Source of the DNA: Bacteroidaceae bacterium
GTDB taxonomy: Bacteria > Bacteroidota > Bacteroidia > Bacteroidales > Bacteroidaceae
Assembly (NCBI GenBank): GCA_024398515.1
Contig: JAKSIZ010000004.1
Span: 1-64,000 of the forward strand
Reading direction: 5' to 3'
DNA: 64,000 nt
Position 1 is the stretch's first letter. Each line of letters begins with the position of its first letter. The notes under the pieces are model-generated. The model saw only the letters and a program-made list of their open reading frames with translations, was not told where the DNA came from and did no database searches. Made by a program: the position numbers and the translations under genes. Shown piece after piece: positions 1-8,992 of the stretch.

Positions 1-105
1 AGCAGGCTCGCAATATGTAATCATGTCTTTGGAGAGGTCGCTCTACCCCCCCCTATATAAATATCTAATTATTACAGCATTACGCATAGTTATGTAGTAT
101 ATATA

Positions 106-1767
106 TTATTGAAACTTCTGCTCGTCTATTACATTCCCATCAATGTCAACACTGCGCCAGTGGGTGATGTTGCGCTGTTCGCTGCTGATGCAGACTCCGC
201 ACTTTGTTACAGTTCGCCCATCGGTCTCGTATGGGATGGCGTAACCCTTACTGTCAATCTGTGCAAGGGCATTCTCCACGCTGTCATCGACCTTCAGTTC
301 AAGCACAAAGATGTCGGTGTCGGTCTTTATGACTACATCGGCACGCCCGAGGATGCTCTTGACTTCGGTATCGACAATGGAGTTGAGCAAGGAGAACACC
401 ATATATATAAGGAGTTTGTAGAACGACTCGCGCTTTTCCTTGTCCTCCCATTCTTCCTTGGTGATTATGTCGTAAGGTATCTTGGCAATGTAGGAACGTA
501 GGGCAGTAAGGGCATCAGACAGGTTGCCGTCGAATATAGCCTTAGCGATTGCAACTACTACACTATTATTGTCAGCTACCGGGCGCTTCAGGATAATCGG
601 CATCAAGCAATCAATGAGTCCCTTGCGAACCTCATTGTTTGGAATCTTCAGTTCATAACGCTGAAGCAACCGGTCGTATGATGCAATGGTGAGATAGCCA
701 CTCTGATAAAGCAGAGGCATTGGTGTCTCGGCATTCTCGCATGGGATGCTGAACTCATTCTCACTCACTGCAACACCATCATAATCCAAGGCACGGGTAA
801 TCGGGAAACGCCTGAGGTGTTCCAGTAATGAACTCGATGTTCCTGACTCAAACCAGTAATGGTATGTATTTTTACCGTCGAGTGCCCTTAGCAGACTAAA
901 CGGAGCATAGACATCCTTACTCTTTGGAGAGAAATGATAGCCGTCATAGTTCTTCTTCAGCAAGGCGTAGGCATCATCTGTTGTGATTTCAAGGTTCTCG
1001 GCATATTCCTCAATACATGGACGTAATACGGTGTCGAGCTCTTCCTGTGTGATTCCACAGATACCAGAGTATTCATCATCCATGGAAATCTGTCTCAGGT
1101 TGTTTAGTTCCGAGAAGATGCTGAGTTGCGAGAACTTAGTCACGCCAGTGATGAAGACAAAGCGTAGGTAGGCACCATCGTCTTTAAGCACCTGGTAGAA
1201 CTCGCGAAGCATGGTACGCATCTGTTCCAACTGTTCCTTCTCATACATCAGGCGCATTATGGGGGAATCGTATTCGTCGAGGATGACAACGACCTTCTCG
1301 CCAGTCTGTTCGTATGCGCGGTGTATCAAACCACTAAAGCGAGCACCTGGGGTGTTTTCTGCTTCATTCCTGCCATAGTCTTTTTCGTACTTAGAAATGA
1401 GTAATCCCAATTTACCTTTAGCCTCTTCAATGCTACAGTTCTTCAATCCGCTCATGATGAAGTGCAGCACGGGATACGTCTTCCACTCCTTCTCTAACTC
1501 CATCACCTTCAGCCCCCTTTGGTTCGACGAGCTCACCATAAACTCAGGCTCAGGACAAGCTTCAAACAGTTCCTTCTGTCCTTTGAAATAAGCCTTGAAG
1601 GTATTGCAAAGCAGAGACTTGCCGAATCGGCGAGGACGAGCAAGGAAGACATATCTGTACTTGTTGGCAAGATTGTACATCATGTCAGTCTTATCAACAT
1701 ACAATAATCCTCGTTCCCTTATATCTTGGAACTGGTCAGTATCTACAGGGTATCTGAATCTACTCAT
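106..1767 (-). CDS. AAA-ATPase-like protein with C-terminal PD-(D/E)XK nuclease domain
   Basis: The 553-residue protein opens with the family signature FRYPVDTDQF..LLYVDKT, followed by a Walker A-like RPRRFGKSLL at residues 44-53 and an ILDEYDSP Walker B-like stretch. The C-terminus carries a PD-(D/E)XK nuclease-like core: D477 in GRADVV, E490 and K492 in LELK, and a following Q503. This is the two-domain AAA-ATPase_like/DUF1703 architecture, present as many paralogues in Bacteroidales genomes. Its cellular role is not established; defence or mobile-element functions are often suggested but are inference here. It is transcribed alone, from a promoter about 50 bp upstream whose leader begins with a perfect hairpin. 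The start at 1767 fits the family N-terminus. Confidence 0.9.
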   Translation of the reverse strand: MSRFRYPVDTDQFQDIRERGLLYVDKTDMMYNLANKYRYVFLARPRRFGKSLLCNTFKAYFKGQKELFEACPEPEFMVSSSNQRGLKVMELEKEWKTYPVLHFIMSGLKNCSIEEAKGKLGLLISKYEKDYGRNEAENTPGARFSGLIHRAYEQTGEKVVVILDEYDSPIMRLMYEKEQLEQMRTMLREFYQVLKDDGAYLRFVFITGVTKFSQLSIFSELNNLRQISMDDEYSGICGITQEELDTVLRPCIEEYAENLEITTDDAYALLKKNYDGYHFSPKSKDVYAPFSLLRALDGKNTYHYWFESGTSSSLLEHLRRFPITRALDYDGVAVSENEFSIPCENAETPMPLLYQSGYLTIASYDRLLQRYELKIPNNEVRKGLIDCLMPIILKRPVADNNSVVVAIAKAIFDGNLSDALTALRSYIAKIPYDIITKEEWEDKEKRESFYKLLIYMVFSLLNSIVDTEVKSILGRADVVIKTDTDIFVLELKVDDSVENALAQIDSKGYAIPYETDGRTVTKCGVCISSEQRNITHWRSVDIDGNVIDEQKFQ

Positions 1768-1792
1768 TCTTATCCGTCAAAGATGCGTCATC

Positions 1793-1827
1793 GGCTAACC
1801 GTTAGCCTACATTTGTCGGCAAATATA
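1793..1827 (-). promoter_or_regulatory. Promoter and 5' hairpin of the AAA-ATPase/nuclease gene
   Basis: On the minus strand a Bacteroidetes -7 box, TATATTTG, lies at 1827-1820. A perfect dyad, GGCTAAC-C-GTTAGCC, follows at 1807-1793, so the predicted mRNA begins almost directly with a 7-bp hairpin. The hairpin could protect the 5' end or act as an operator; nothing in the sequence decides between these. Confidence 0.55.
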
Positions 1828-1968
1828 CAAAATTCTTTTCAATTCTCTGTCATTTCCGTGTCGTTTTGTGAGGATTTTAACAACATTTGGCAAAATAATG
1901 TCAGATTATGCCTATACTACAGTATTATTCTGCGAAGTCGTTATTCGCCTTCTCCGCTCTGCCTGAAA

Positions 1969-2031
1969 AAAACTGCTACAGTTTTCATACGGAAACTGCT
2001 ACAGTTTTCGATCGGAAACTGTAGCAGTTTT
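1969..2031. repeat. Triple 17-bp dyad array, AAACTG family, copy 1
   Basis: Three dyads start at 1969, 1992 and 2015, a strict 23-bp period. Each is AAAACTG (first base G in units 2 and 3), a 3-bp centre, then CAGTTTT. The centres are CTA, CTA and TAG, so the third unit is inverted relative to the first two. The array sits in the otherwise empty 1768-2264 gap between the AAA-ATPase promoter and the terminator of the exbB operon. I see no gene in the rest of that gap. The second copy of this family is at 34804-34866. Confidence 0.9.
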
Positions 2032-2212
2032 GCTCCGAGTATTAAGCACGTCCGAGGCATTCATAACGAACACATGGAAGGACTTGTGCTTTTGTCCAAC
2101 CCAAAGTGCCCATTTAATTCTTTAGAATAGGTGCTTATCGGCAACATCTTTCAGCCTTTGAACGTATAGCGGACACCAATCTTTCAAAATCTATAGGGGG
2201 AACAAATGGCAC

Positions 2213-2237
2213 AAAAAAAAAGAGGGCGATGCCCTCT
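2213..2237 (-). terminator. Rho-independent terminator of the exbB-tonB-TPR operon
   Basis: A perfect 7-bp stem AGAGGGC/GCCCTCT with loop GAT lies at 2221-2237, followed on the minus strand by eight or more T (A-run at 2213-2220). It begins 28 bp past the TPR stop codon. Confidence 0.9.
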
Positions 2238-2264
2238 TTTTCTATTGTGGAATGATGATGTTTC

Positions 2265-3578
2265 TTATTCCGTTACTTCTTCAGCTGCAGCGGCATCCTC
2301 TGGCTGACACTGCTTGATGTACTTGTTGATGAGGTTTACTACACCCTGCGGTGCACTGCCGTTTGAGAGTTCAAGCGACTTAGTGAGATAACCGAGTGCT
2401 GCTTCCTTGTCGTAGATCATTGCATTGCGACCACGGTAGAGGTAGTTCATATAGAAGTTCGGAGTCCTCTCTATAGCCTGTGCAAAGTACTTGTCGGCTT
2501 CCTGTGCATTGGTTGTTGCCTCTTCCTGATTGTCGGCCTGACTGAAGTCTTGTGCCAACTCGAAGTAATAGTTACCAAGCTGTGCAATCATTGTACCTGT
2601 GGTATTCTCCGACTTGTCCATGAACTGCTTGTAGTATTCAATGGCCTTTGTAGGGTTGTCCATATAGCTATACACGTCGGCAATAGCAGAGAGAGCGTCG
2701 ATACGCTTGTCGTTCATCTCGTAAGCCTTGTTGAAGGCAGCGAGTGACTCCTCGTATTTCCTCACTCCCTTGAGTGCGTATCCGTAGTATATATAGTCGA
2801 GGAATGACTTTTCGTAGTTCTCGTTTGCGAAGAATGGAGTGGCGAGTGAATCGGCTTCAGCGAACTGCTTGAGGTCGGTAAGATTGTAGATTTCGAAGCG
2901 TTTGAAGGCTACGTTGTCTGGGTATTTCGCTCCTGCGACCTTACAAACTTCGATGGCCTTGTTGAAATCCTTGGTTCCGAGTGAGAGCGAGAACACATAG
3001 TTTGCAAGGTCTGACTCGGTGAGTGAAGCCATGTCACATGCTGCGTAAGCCTTTGCAGCCTCAGCAGGATGGTTGCCACGATAGTACATGTCGGCGATGA
3101 GACGCTGTACGTTTACGCCTTTACAGTTCTGCCCCATGCGTTCGAGCATCTGTTTTGCCTGATCTGGGAACTTGTCCTTATAGATGTTTGCATACTTGAT
3201 GTAGGCAGTTGTATCGGTTGGTGCAGCGTTTACAGCCTGTTCATATTCACTTGCTGCAGCACCACCATCGTCCTGACGATAACGCAAATCGCCCAAGAAG
3301 AGGTGAACCTCAGGTGACTTTGGATTGACAGCAAGAATCATCTGTGCGAAATCTTCAGCCGACTTAAAGTCTTCAGCCTTGACGAAAAGATTGGCAAGGT
3401 CGATAACTGCATTGACATCTTTCTTGTTTTTCTTGAAATACTTGGTAGCCTCTTTCTGTGCTGCCTTAGGGTTTGACTTGATGAGACCTTCTATTTGCTC
3501 CAATGTCATCTGTGCAAATATTGGGCTGGCAAATGCTGCCATTACGAGGGAAACTAATAACTTTTTCATATTATTCAT
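2265..3578 (-). CDS. Exported TPR-repeat protein, last gene of the exbB operon
   Basis: This 437-residue protein has a signal peptide (MKKLLVSLVMAAFASPIFA; the second Met, at 3569, is an equally good start) followed by tandem tetratricopeptide repeats through the whole mature part, for example the stretches around AEDFAQMILAVNPKSPEVHLFLGDL and KAIEYYKQFM. TPR proteins are scaffolds for protein contacts, so a periplasmic adaptor role is inferred. The acidic C-terminus (PEDAAAAEEVTE) is not a sorting signal that I recognise. It is the promoter-distal gene, 55 bp after the phosphate-binding-like lipoprotein and just ahead of a strong terminator. This gene order after tonB suggests it serves the ExbBD-TonB complex or its cargo. 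Confidence 0.9.
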   Translation of the reverse strand: MNNMKKLLVSLVMAAFASPIFAQMTLEQIEGLIKSNPKAAQKEATKYFKKNKKDVNAVIDLANLFVKAEDFKSAEDFAQMILAVNPKSPEVHLFLGDLRYRQDDGGAAASEYEQAVNAAPTDTTAYIKYANIYKDKFPDQAKQMLERMGQNCKGVNVQRLIADMYYRGNHPAEAAKAYAACDMASLTESDLANYVFSLSLGTKDFNKAIEVCKVAGAKYPDNVAFKRFEIYNLTDLKQFAEADSLATPFFANENYEKSFLDYIYYGYALKGVRKYEESLAAFNKAYEMNDKRIDALSAIADVYSYMDNPTKAIEYYKQFMDKSENTTGTMIAQLGNYYFELAQDFSQADNQEEATTNAQEADKYFAQAIERTPNFYMNYLYRGRNAMIYDKEAALGYLTKSLELSNGSAPQGVVNLINKYIKQCQPEDAAAAEEVTE

Positions 3579-3633
3579 ACTTTTTTAGTTAATACTCTAA
3601 CCTTTGTTCGCTACCTTTTTGACGTAGCTGACA

Positions 3634-4602
3634 TCAATAAGGTTTAATTTCTACTTCCTGTCCCTGCTGTATTATTGCCGGAAGAAGTCCTGCCTTGAGT
3701 ATGACTTTCTGTGCAATGTATGTCTGCAAATAGTTGCAGAAGCCCCAAGAAAGCCCACGGCGAGGGTCGGAAAGTATCATATATATAGGTCGTGACAATG
3801 GATATTCGTCGGTGTAAAGATAGTATTGGAAAGGCTTGAAACTGTCGGCAGGCTTTGCTTCTGCCTGTCGGCTGACGGACATAATCTTCACGTCTTTAGT
3901 AAATGTGAGATTAAGAGTATCGCGGCGGTCGCCTACCCAATTGACTCCTACGACGCCAATTGTATTGGGGTGGGTAGATACGTAATCGACCACATCCTTA
4001 GTCTTTTCAAGTGCCATCAGGTTGTCTGCCTTGAGTTCCTTGCCGTAACAGATGGAATCAGTTACGAACTGTACGGTACTTGAGTTTGGATTATCAAAGA
4101 CAACGATGATAGGATCAGACGAAGCACCTGGATAGACTTCGTCCCAGTATTTTCTTTTTCCAGTGAGAATGTCACGGAGTTGGTTTGTCGAAATCAAAGT
4201 GTCACGTTGTGACTTGTGTACGATGAGTGCAAGCCCATCCTTGGCAAGGAGTATCTCTTTTGGCCGGAACTGCTTCTGGTGGAAGAATTCCATCTCCTCG
4301 TCCTTGAGTTTTCTGGTCGTGATAGCCAGTCGCACGCTGTCTTTCATAAGGAGGTTCAGCGCGGTAACCTCGTCAGTATAAATAGGTGTGATTTGTGCTT
4401 TATAGTATCGATTGTGGAAAACGGCGAGTTCCTCGTCGATGATAGGACTAAAACTTTCGTCAGAAGCAATCTTCACTGCTCCTGACGAATAAGTATCTGT
4501 CCATTTCTCATCCTTAGGCTTCTTGTCGCCACACGAAGTGGCAACAAGACCTAAAGAAGTTATGATTAATCCTACTATTATGTAGAATGCGTTCTTAGTC
4601 AT
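3634..4602 (-). CDS. PstS-like phosphate-binding family lipoprotein
   Basis: The 322-residue protein has a lipoprotein signal with lipobox ATSC and Cys24 as acylation site. The body resembles the PstS/PBP-like superfamily: AVKIASDESFSPIIDEELAVFHNRY near the N-terminus and GVVGVNWVGDR in the middle. No pstC, pstA or pstB gene is near, so classical phosphate ABC transport is unlikely. It abuts tonB with no gap (tonB stop ends at 4603, this start at 4602). A solute- or signal-binding role linked to the TonB system is an inference from position only. Confidence 0.85.
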   Translation of the reverse strand: MTKNAFYIIVGLIITSLGLVATSCGDKKPKDEKWTDTYSSGAVKIASDESFSPIIDEELAVFHNRYYKAQITPIYTDEVTALNLLMKDSVRLAITTRKLKDEEMEFFHQKQFRPKEILLAKDGLALIVHKSQRDTLISTNQLRDILTGKRKYWDEVYPGASSDPIIVVFDNPNSSTVQFVTDSICYGKELKADNLMALEKTKDVVDYVSTHPNTIGVVGVNWVGDRRDTLNLTFTKDVKIMSVSRQAEAKPADSFKPFQYYLYTDEYPLSRPIYMILSDPRRGLSWGFCNYLQTYIAQKVILKAGLLPAIIQQGQEVEIKPY

Positions 4603-5436
4603 TTACTGCAATCTGAATGTTACAGGCAATGTATATTTCACACGTACTGCAGAACCGTTCTGCTTACCAGGGATCCAGTTAGGCATTGACTTTACAACGC
4701 GAACTGCTTCCTTGTCGAGTGATGGGTCAACAGACTTCACCACTTGTACATCGGTAATAGAACCATTCTTCTCAACGACGAATGTAACGATAACACGACC
4801 TTGGATACCATTTTCCTCTGCTACTACAGGGTACTTGATATGCTTGTTCAGATACTGCATCAAAGCAGACATACCACCAGGGAAGTCTGGCATTTGCTCT
4901 ACAACGTCGAAGACTTTCTCTTCCTGCACTTCCTCTGGAGGAGCCTGGACTGTGATGGTCTTCAAGTCGGCAATATCCTTACCGTTTTCTTCATCATTAC
5001 CTTTTACGTCGGCGATAGATACACTACCCTGAGCGTTCATCAGGTCTTCCTGGTTCTTCAGAGTTTCCTTTTCGTCAACTTCCTCGTCCTTCTTGATGAC
5101 AGGAGCCGTGAACTTTACGGAACTCTTTACAGCCTGGATTTCCTGAGGCTTTTCTATCTTGACTACTTTCTCTTTCTGCTTTACTTCTGCATTTTTCTTC
5201 AGTTTTGAAAGTTGTGTTACTTCGGTAACAGCAACCTTGTCCTGACCAGCTGTTGCCAACTGATAGAGTCCGGCACAACCGACGATGGCTATGATAGCTG
5301 CCACGATGCAGATGAGTGCGATATTATATCGCTTTGCAGTTCCACGACGGAGAGCGTATGCTCCGTACTCCTTGTTGCGTCCTTCAAATATGATGTCGCA
5401 CCACTGTTGTTGGTTAAGATCTACTCCACTTGCCAT
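4603..5436 (-). CDS. tonB: TonB family energy transducer
   Basis: The 277-residue protein has a cytoplasmic N-terminus with the Bacteroidetes motif FEGRNKEYGAYALRR (residues 17-31), one transmembrane helix at about 38-60, a charged and proline/valine-rich periplasmic spacer, and a C-terminal TonB domain from about residue 185 (MPDFPGGMSALMQYL, then GRVIVTFVVEKNGSI, ending PVTFRLQ). TonB carries proton-motive energy from ExbBD to outer-membrane receptors such as SusC-type porins. It lies downstream of exbB and two exbD genes in the same operon, 15 bp after the second exbD. Confidence 0.95.
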   Translation of the reverse strand: MASGVDLNQQQWCDIIFEGRNKEYGAYALRRGTAKRYNIALICIVAAIIAIVGCAGLYQLATAGQDKVAVTEVTQLSKLKKNAEVKQKEKVVKIEKPQEIQAVKSSVKFTAPVIKKDEEVDEKETLKNQEDLMNAQGSVSIADVKGNDEENGKDIADLKTITVQAPPEEVQEEKVFDVVEQMPDFPGGMSALMQYLNKHIKYPVVAEENGIQGRVIVTFVVEKNGSITDVQVVKSVDPSLDKEAVRVVKSMPNWIPGKQNGSAVRVKYTLPVTFRLQ

Positions 5437-5451
5437 AATTCTTTCATTTTA

Positions 5452-6093
5452 TTATTCGCCAGCTGGTTCTTCCTTAAGTTCATCAGAGTGGTCAACACCA
5501 GTAAGGTTCTTGACAAGCTTTACGTCTGTAGGACCAATCTTGTCGATAACGTACTTACCGATAGCGCATATCTGCATTTCATCGAGAGCATCTACGAGGT
5601 TCTTATACGTAGCATCCTTGAATGCACGGATAATAACTGTAGGAGTACCGTCCGCACCCTTGATCTTGCTAAGCTCTTTCTTGTAGTCTTCATCAGAAAT
5701 CTTCATAGCGAGCTTGTCCTGATCGAGTTTGTATTTCTTTTCAAGTGCGGAAACATTCTTTTTCTGCAACAGACCTCTCAGACCATCAGCTGAATAATCA
5801 GTAGTCTTAAGGAACTTAGGATCTTCTGTGTTAGGCTGTCCTTCATAATGATAAATCTTGTTGTCAGCATCGAGGAGGATAGTTACTGCCTGTGAGGCCT
5901 TAACCTCTGAACGGTCTTGATCCTGAATGTTCTTATCATTGGAAGGCATAGCCAATTCCATAGTCTGAGGCTTTACGAGAGACGTACAAAGCATGAAGAA
6001 CGTAATCAACAACATGTTCATATCGACCATTGGTGTAAAATCGACGCGAACATTTTTCTTTTTCTGTTTACTTTTACCAGTGTTTGTTGCCAT
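5452..6093 (-). CDS. exbD: ExbD/TolR biopolymer transport protein (second paralogue)
   Basis: The protein is 213 residues. A lysine-rich N-terminus (TGKSKQKKKNVRVDF) precedes one transmembrane helix at about 22-42 with the conserved membrane Asp24 in TPMVDMNMLLITFFML, which in ExbD/TolR proteins takes part in proton flow. The periplasmic part is longer than in E. coli ExbD (141 residues) and includes a 'VTILLDADNKIYHYEG' strand. It starts 2 bp after the first exbD stop, so the two are surely translated together. Two non-identical ExbD subunits beside one ExbB are common in Bacteroidetes and may form a mixed dimer. Confidence 0.93.
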   Translation of the reverse strand: MATNTGKSKQKKKNVRVDFTPMVDMNMLLITFFMLCTSLVKPQTMELAMPSNDKNIQDQDRSEVKASQAVTILLDADNKIYHYEGQPNTEDPKFLKTTDYSADGLRGLLQKKNVSALEKKYKLDQDKLAMKISDEDYKKELSKIKGADGTPTVIIRAFKDATYKNLVDALDEMQICAIGKYVIDKIGPTDVKLVKNLTGVDHSDELKEEPAGE

Positions 6094-6095
6094 GA

Positions 6096-6707
6096 TTAAT
6101 CCTCCACCTTTTTAAGTGATGTCAGCAGGTAGTAACGGTTCTCGCGGATGTCCTGAAGTTGTGTCATTACTCTGCTTATTACTGAATACGGAGTATTGGA
6201 GTCTGCCTTGATGGCAACCTTGATGTCGCGGTTGTAAGCGCGGCATGCCAATACCCACTCTTGGAATTCGCTGTGTCCGCCTTCGATACTGTCCATAGGA
6301 ATACCTAAGTTGGCAAGCTCAGCATCACGTTCCTTCTCGTCGAGAGAGAGGTAATCTCCGAGCAATTCCATTGGAGCACCGAAAGTCTGCGACTTAATGA
6401 AAGCGACTCTCTGCTTGTCGGAATAAGACTGTCCAAACTTGTCGGACATATCAGCGAGAACGCCATCCATCGCACCTTGCGTATCCAAGCCCATAAAGAC
6501 TTTTCCAGTCTTGTCAACCAGGATAGAAAGAACGTCTTTCTCCGGAACCTTGATTTCCGATACCGACGATGGAGTAATGACTTTTACTGGTTCCTTCTTT
6601 ACGAACGTTGATGTCAGCATGAAGAAAGTCAGCAAGAGCACAGTTACGTCACTCATCGCGGTCATGTCGATGAACGTATCTTTCTTTGCAACTTTAATCT
6701 TACCCAT
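6096..6707 (-). CDS. exbD: ExbD/TolR biopolymer transport protein (first paralogue)
   Basis: The protein is 203 residues, with a short basic N-terminus, then a transmembrane helix at about 18-36 containing the conserved Asp20 (TAMSDVTVLLLTFFML). The periplasmic domain includes VLSILVDKTGKVFMGLD and, near the C-terminus, VAIKADSNTPYSVISRVMTQL, which matches the usual ExbD end (a strand followed by a helix that senses the next subunit). It lies 42 bp downstream of exbB. It is clearly a paralogue of the next gene, but with a different periplasmic insert. Confidence 0.93.
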   Translation of the reverse strand: MGKIKVAKKDTFIDMTAMSDVTVLLLTFFMLTSTFVKKEPVKVITPSSVSEIKVPEKDVLSILVDKTGKVFMGLDTQGAMDGVLADMSDKFGQSYSDKQRVAFIKSQTFGAPMELLGDYLSLDEKERDAELANLGIPMDSIEGGHSEFQEWVLACRAYNRDIKVAIKADSNTPYSVISRVMTQLQDIRENRYYLLTSLKKVED

Positions 6708-6749
6708 AATTTCCGAGTTTATTAATTAGAAAAATTAAAGGGGTAACGA

Positions 6750-7595
6750 TTAAGCTTCGTCGCTATGAGTAGCTGCGTATGTATTTACAATAGAGAAACC
6801 TATTTCGTCGAGTGCGAAAGTAAGGTGGTCAATCTTATTTGTAAAGTAGTTATAAGTTATGATTGCGAGGGCACCAGTTGCAATACCGCAAGCAGTATTA
6901 ACGAGGGCCTCAGAAATACCTGTTGACAGAGCTACTGAGTCAGCACCACCACCAGAAGCCAGAGCTGCGAATGACTTGATCATACCTGTTACAGTTCCGA
7001 GAAGTCCGAACAATGTACCGAGTGAAGAAATAGCTGCGATGATAGGGAGGTTCATCTGCAATGTAGGCATTTCGAGAGCTGTTGCCTCTTCGAGTTCCTG
7101 ACGGATAGCGATGAGCTTCTGGTCTTTCTTCATGTTCTTGTCTGCTTCACATGCTGCATACTTCTTGAGAGTTGCGCCTACTACGTTAGCAACAGAACCC
7201 TTCTGCTTGTCGCAGAGTTCCTGGCACTTAGCGAGGTCACCACCCTTGAGGGCTGCCTTAATGTTTTCAACGAACTTACGGATGTTTCCCTTACCGAAAG
7301 CTGAACGAAGAGCGAAGAAACGCTCAATAGAGATAGCAAGAACTGTAAGGAACAAACCCTGAATGATAGGCACGATAACACCACCTTTGTAAACTGTTCC
7401 GAGGAGGTTTCCATCGAGAACTTCACCTTCTGGGTTACCACCTACGAAATGGTCTGGGTTACCATAAACGAACTTGTAAATCAATGCTGCAATTACGATA
7501 CATGCAATGATAATCCAAATTGCTTGTTCAATACCTTTGAATCCTGTAGATTTCTTCTTTGCAGGAGTCACTTTCTTTACTTCATTTGTTGCCAT
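6750..7595 (-). CDS. exbB: MotA/TolQ/ExbB proton channel protein
   Basis: The protein is 281 residues. Helices lie at about 24-45 (IEQAIWIIIACIVIAALIY), 74-95 (VPIIQGLFLTVLAISIERFF), 178-205 and 215-245. The third helix region carries the family core PIIAAISSLGTLFGLLGTVTGMI, and the fourth ends near ACGIATGALAIITYNYF. ExbB forms a pentameric proton channel around an ExbD dimer. It is the first gene of the six-gene operon and has a good promoter about 95 bp upstream. Confidence 0.95.
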   Translation of the reverse strand: MATNEVKKVTPAKKKSTGFKGIEQAIWIIIACIVIAALIYKFVYGNPDHFVGGNPEGEVLDGNLLGTVYKGGVIVPIIQGLFLTVLAISIERFFALRSAFGKGNIRKFVENIKAALKGGDLAKCQELCDKQKGSVANVVGATLKKYAACEADKNMKKDQKLIAIRQELEEATALEMPTLQMNLPIIAAISSLGTLFGLLGTVTGMIKSFAALASGGGADSVALSTGISEALVNTACGIATGALAIITYNYFTNKIDHLTFALDEIGFSIVNTYAATHSDEA

Positions 7596-7689
7596 AAATT
7601 TGATAATTTTAAGTTATAAAAAATTGTTATAATAAATAATTATTTCTTTTCTCTCTTGTCGTATGAGCACTACATGCACTTACATTTTG

Positions 7690-7720
7690 CAAATATAATA
7701 AATAATGTTGTGTTACCAAG
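7690..7720 (-). promoter_or_regulatory. Promoter of the exbB operon
   Basis: The minus-strand -7 box TATATTTG is at 7697-7690 and a -33-like CTTG at 7720-7717 lies exactly 19 bp upstream of it, the Bacteroides spacing. It leaves a leader of roughly 90 nt before exbB. Confidence 0.7.
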
Positions 7721-7778
7721 TGCTTGTTAATATATTTTAACCGATTTTGTTAAATTTTGTTGCTTTATGACGTATGTT

Positions 7779-8972
7779 TTACGATAATTTTGCCAAAACT
7801 TCTTTAATTCTACGCATTGCCTCGATGATGTTGGCATCACTCGTGGCATAGCTCATGCGGAAGCATTCCGGACTTCCAAAGGCATCTCCACCGACGGTTG
7901 CCACATGTCCCACTTCGAGCAAATACATTGCCAAATCGGTTGAATTGGCTATGACCTTTCCGTCCTCGCTCTTCTTGCCGAAGAAACTTGAGCATTTAGG
8001 GAAGAGATAGAACGCTCCGTTAGGCACGTTGACCTCAAGTCCTGGTATTTCCTTTGCAAGTTTCACGATGAGGTCTCTGCGTTTCTCGAATGCCTGGCGC
8101 ATTGTCTCTACGCACTCCTGCGAAGCAACGTATGCTTCAACAGCGGCTTTCTGCGATATTGAGCATGGTCCACTTGTGTATTGTCCCTGCAATTTGTTGC
8201 AACCTTTTACTATCCATTCCGGTGCTGCGATGTATCCAATGCGCCAACCTGTCATTGCGTATGCCTTCGACACTCCATTTACAATGATACAGCGCTCCTT
8301 CATTCCTTCAAACTGTGCTATGCTTTCGTGATGACCTACATAGTTTATGTGTTCGTAAATCTCGTCTGCAAGTACGAAAAGGTCGTCGTGTTTCTTTATC
8401 ACGTCAGCCAAAGCCTTCAGTTCTTCCTTTGAATAAACGCTTCCGGTTGGGTTGCTTGGCGAACAAAGTATAAGCATACGAGTCTTCGGAGTGATTGCTG
8501 CCTCAAGTTGTTCTGGCGTTATCTTGAAGTTCTGTTCAAACGTTGCGTCGATGAAAACTGGCGTTCCTCCTGCGAGCAATACCATTTGTGGATAGCTTAC
8601 CCAATAAGGTGCAGGGATGATAACCTCCTCACCTTCATCCACGAGTGCCATTACTGTGTTGCAGACACTTTGCTTTGCACCATTGGAAACGAGGATTTCT
8701 GCAGGTGAGTATTCAAGTCCGTTTTCTTTCTTCAACTTGTCGCTTACTGCCTGGCGCAAGTCTGCATAGCCTGGAACTGGCGAATAGGTCGAAAAGTTTT
8801 CTTCTATTGCTTTCTTTCCAGCAGCCTTAATATGATCTGGCGTGTTGAAGTCGGGTTCGCCGACACTCATGTTTATCACGTCAATACCCTGTGCTTTCAT
8901 CTCTCCACTCTTCTGCGACATTGCCAATGTTGCCGAAGGTGCCAATCTGTTTAGTCTCTCTGATAGTTTCAT
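7779..8972 (-). CDS. aspC: Class I PLP-dependent aminotransferase (aspartate aminotransferase type)
   Basis: The protein is 397 residues, the usual length for the thermophile-type aspartate aminotransferase group (I-gamma). Visible landmarks are SNPTG at 173-177, D203 and Y206 in LADEIYEH (pyridine nitrogen and ring contacts), the PLP-binding Lys236 in NGVSKAYAMTGWRIGY, and the C-terminal FRMSYATSD with the carboxylate-binding Arg. It would convert aspartate and 2-oxoglutarate to oxaloacetate and glutamate, though substrate range in this group is hard to read from sequence. It follows ribBA by 20 bp and is probably co-transcribed with it. Confidence 0.92.
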   Translation of the reverse strand: MKLSERLNRLAPSATLAMSQKSGEMKAQGIDVINMSVGEPDFNTPDHIKAAGKKAIEENFSTYSPVPGYADLRQAVSDKLKKENGLEYSPAEILVSNGAKQSVCNTVMALVDEGEEVIIPAPYWVSYPQMVLLAGGTPVFIDATFEQNFKITPEQLEAAITPKTRMLILCSPSNPTGSVYSKEELKALADVIKKHDDLFVLADEIYEHINYVGHHESIAQFEGMKERCIIVNGVSKAYAMTGWRIGYIAAPEWIVKGCNKLQGQYTSGPCSISQKAAVEAYVASQECVETMRQAFEKRRDLIVKLAKEIPGLEVNVPNGAFYLFPKCSSFFGKKSEDGKVIANSTDLAMYLLEVGHVATVGGDAFGSPECFRMSYATSDANIIEAMRRIKEVLAKLS

Positions 8973-8992
8973 TTCCTTATATCCTTATTATA

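Noticed and set aside
1726..2130. 134-residue plus-strand reading frame
   Set aside because: It starts antisense within the AAA-ATPase gene, crosses that gene's promoter and the triple array, and has no coding character.
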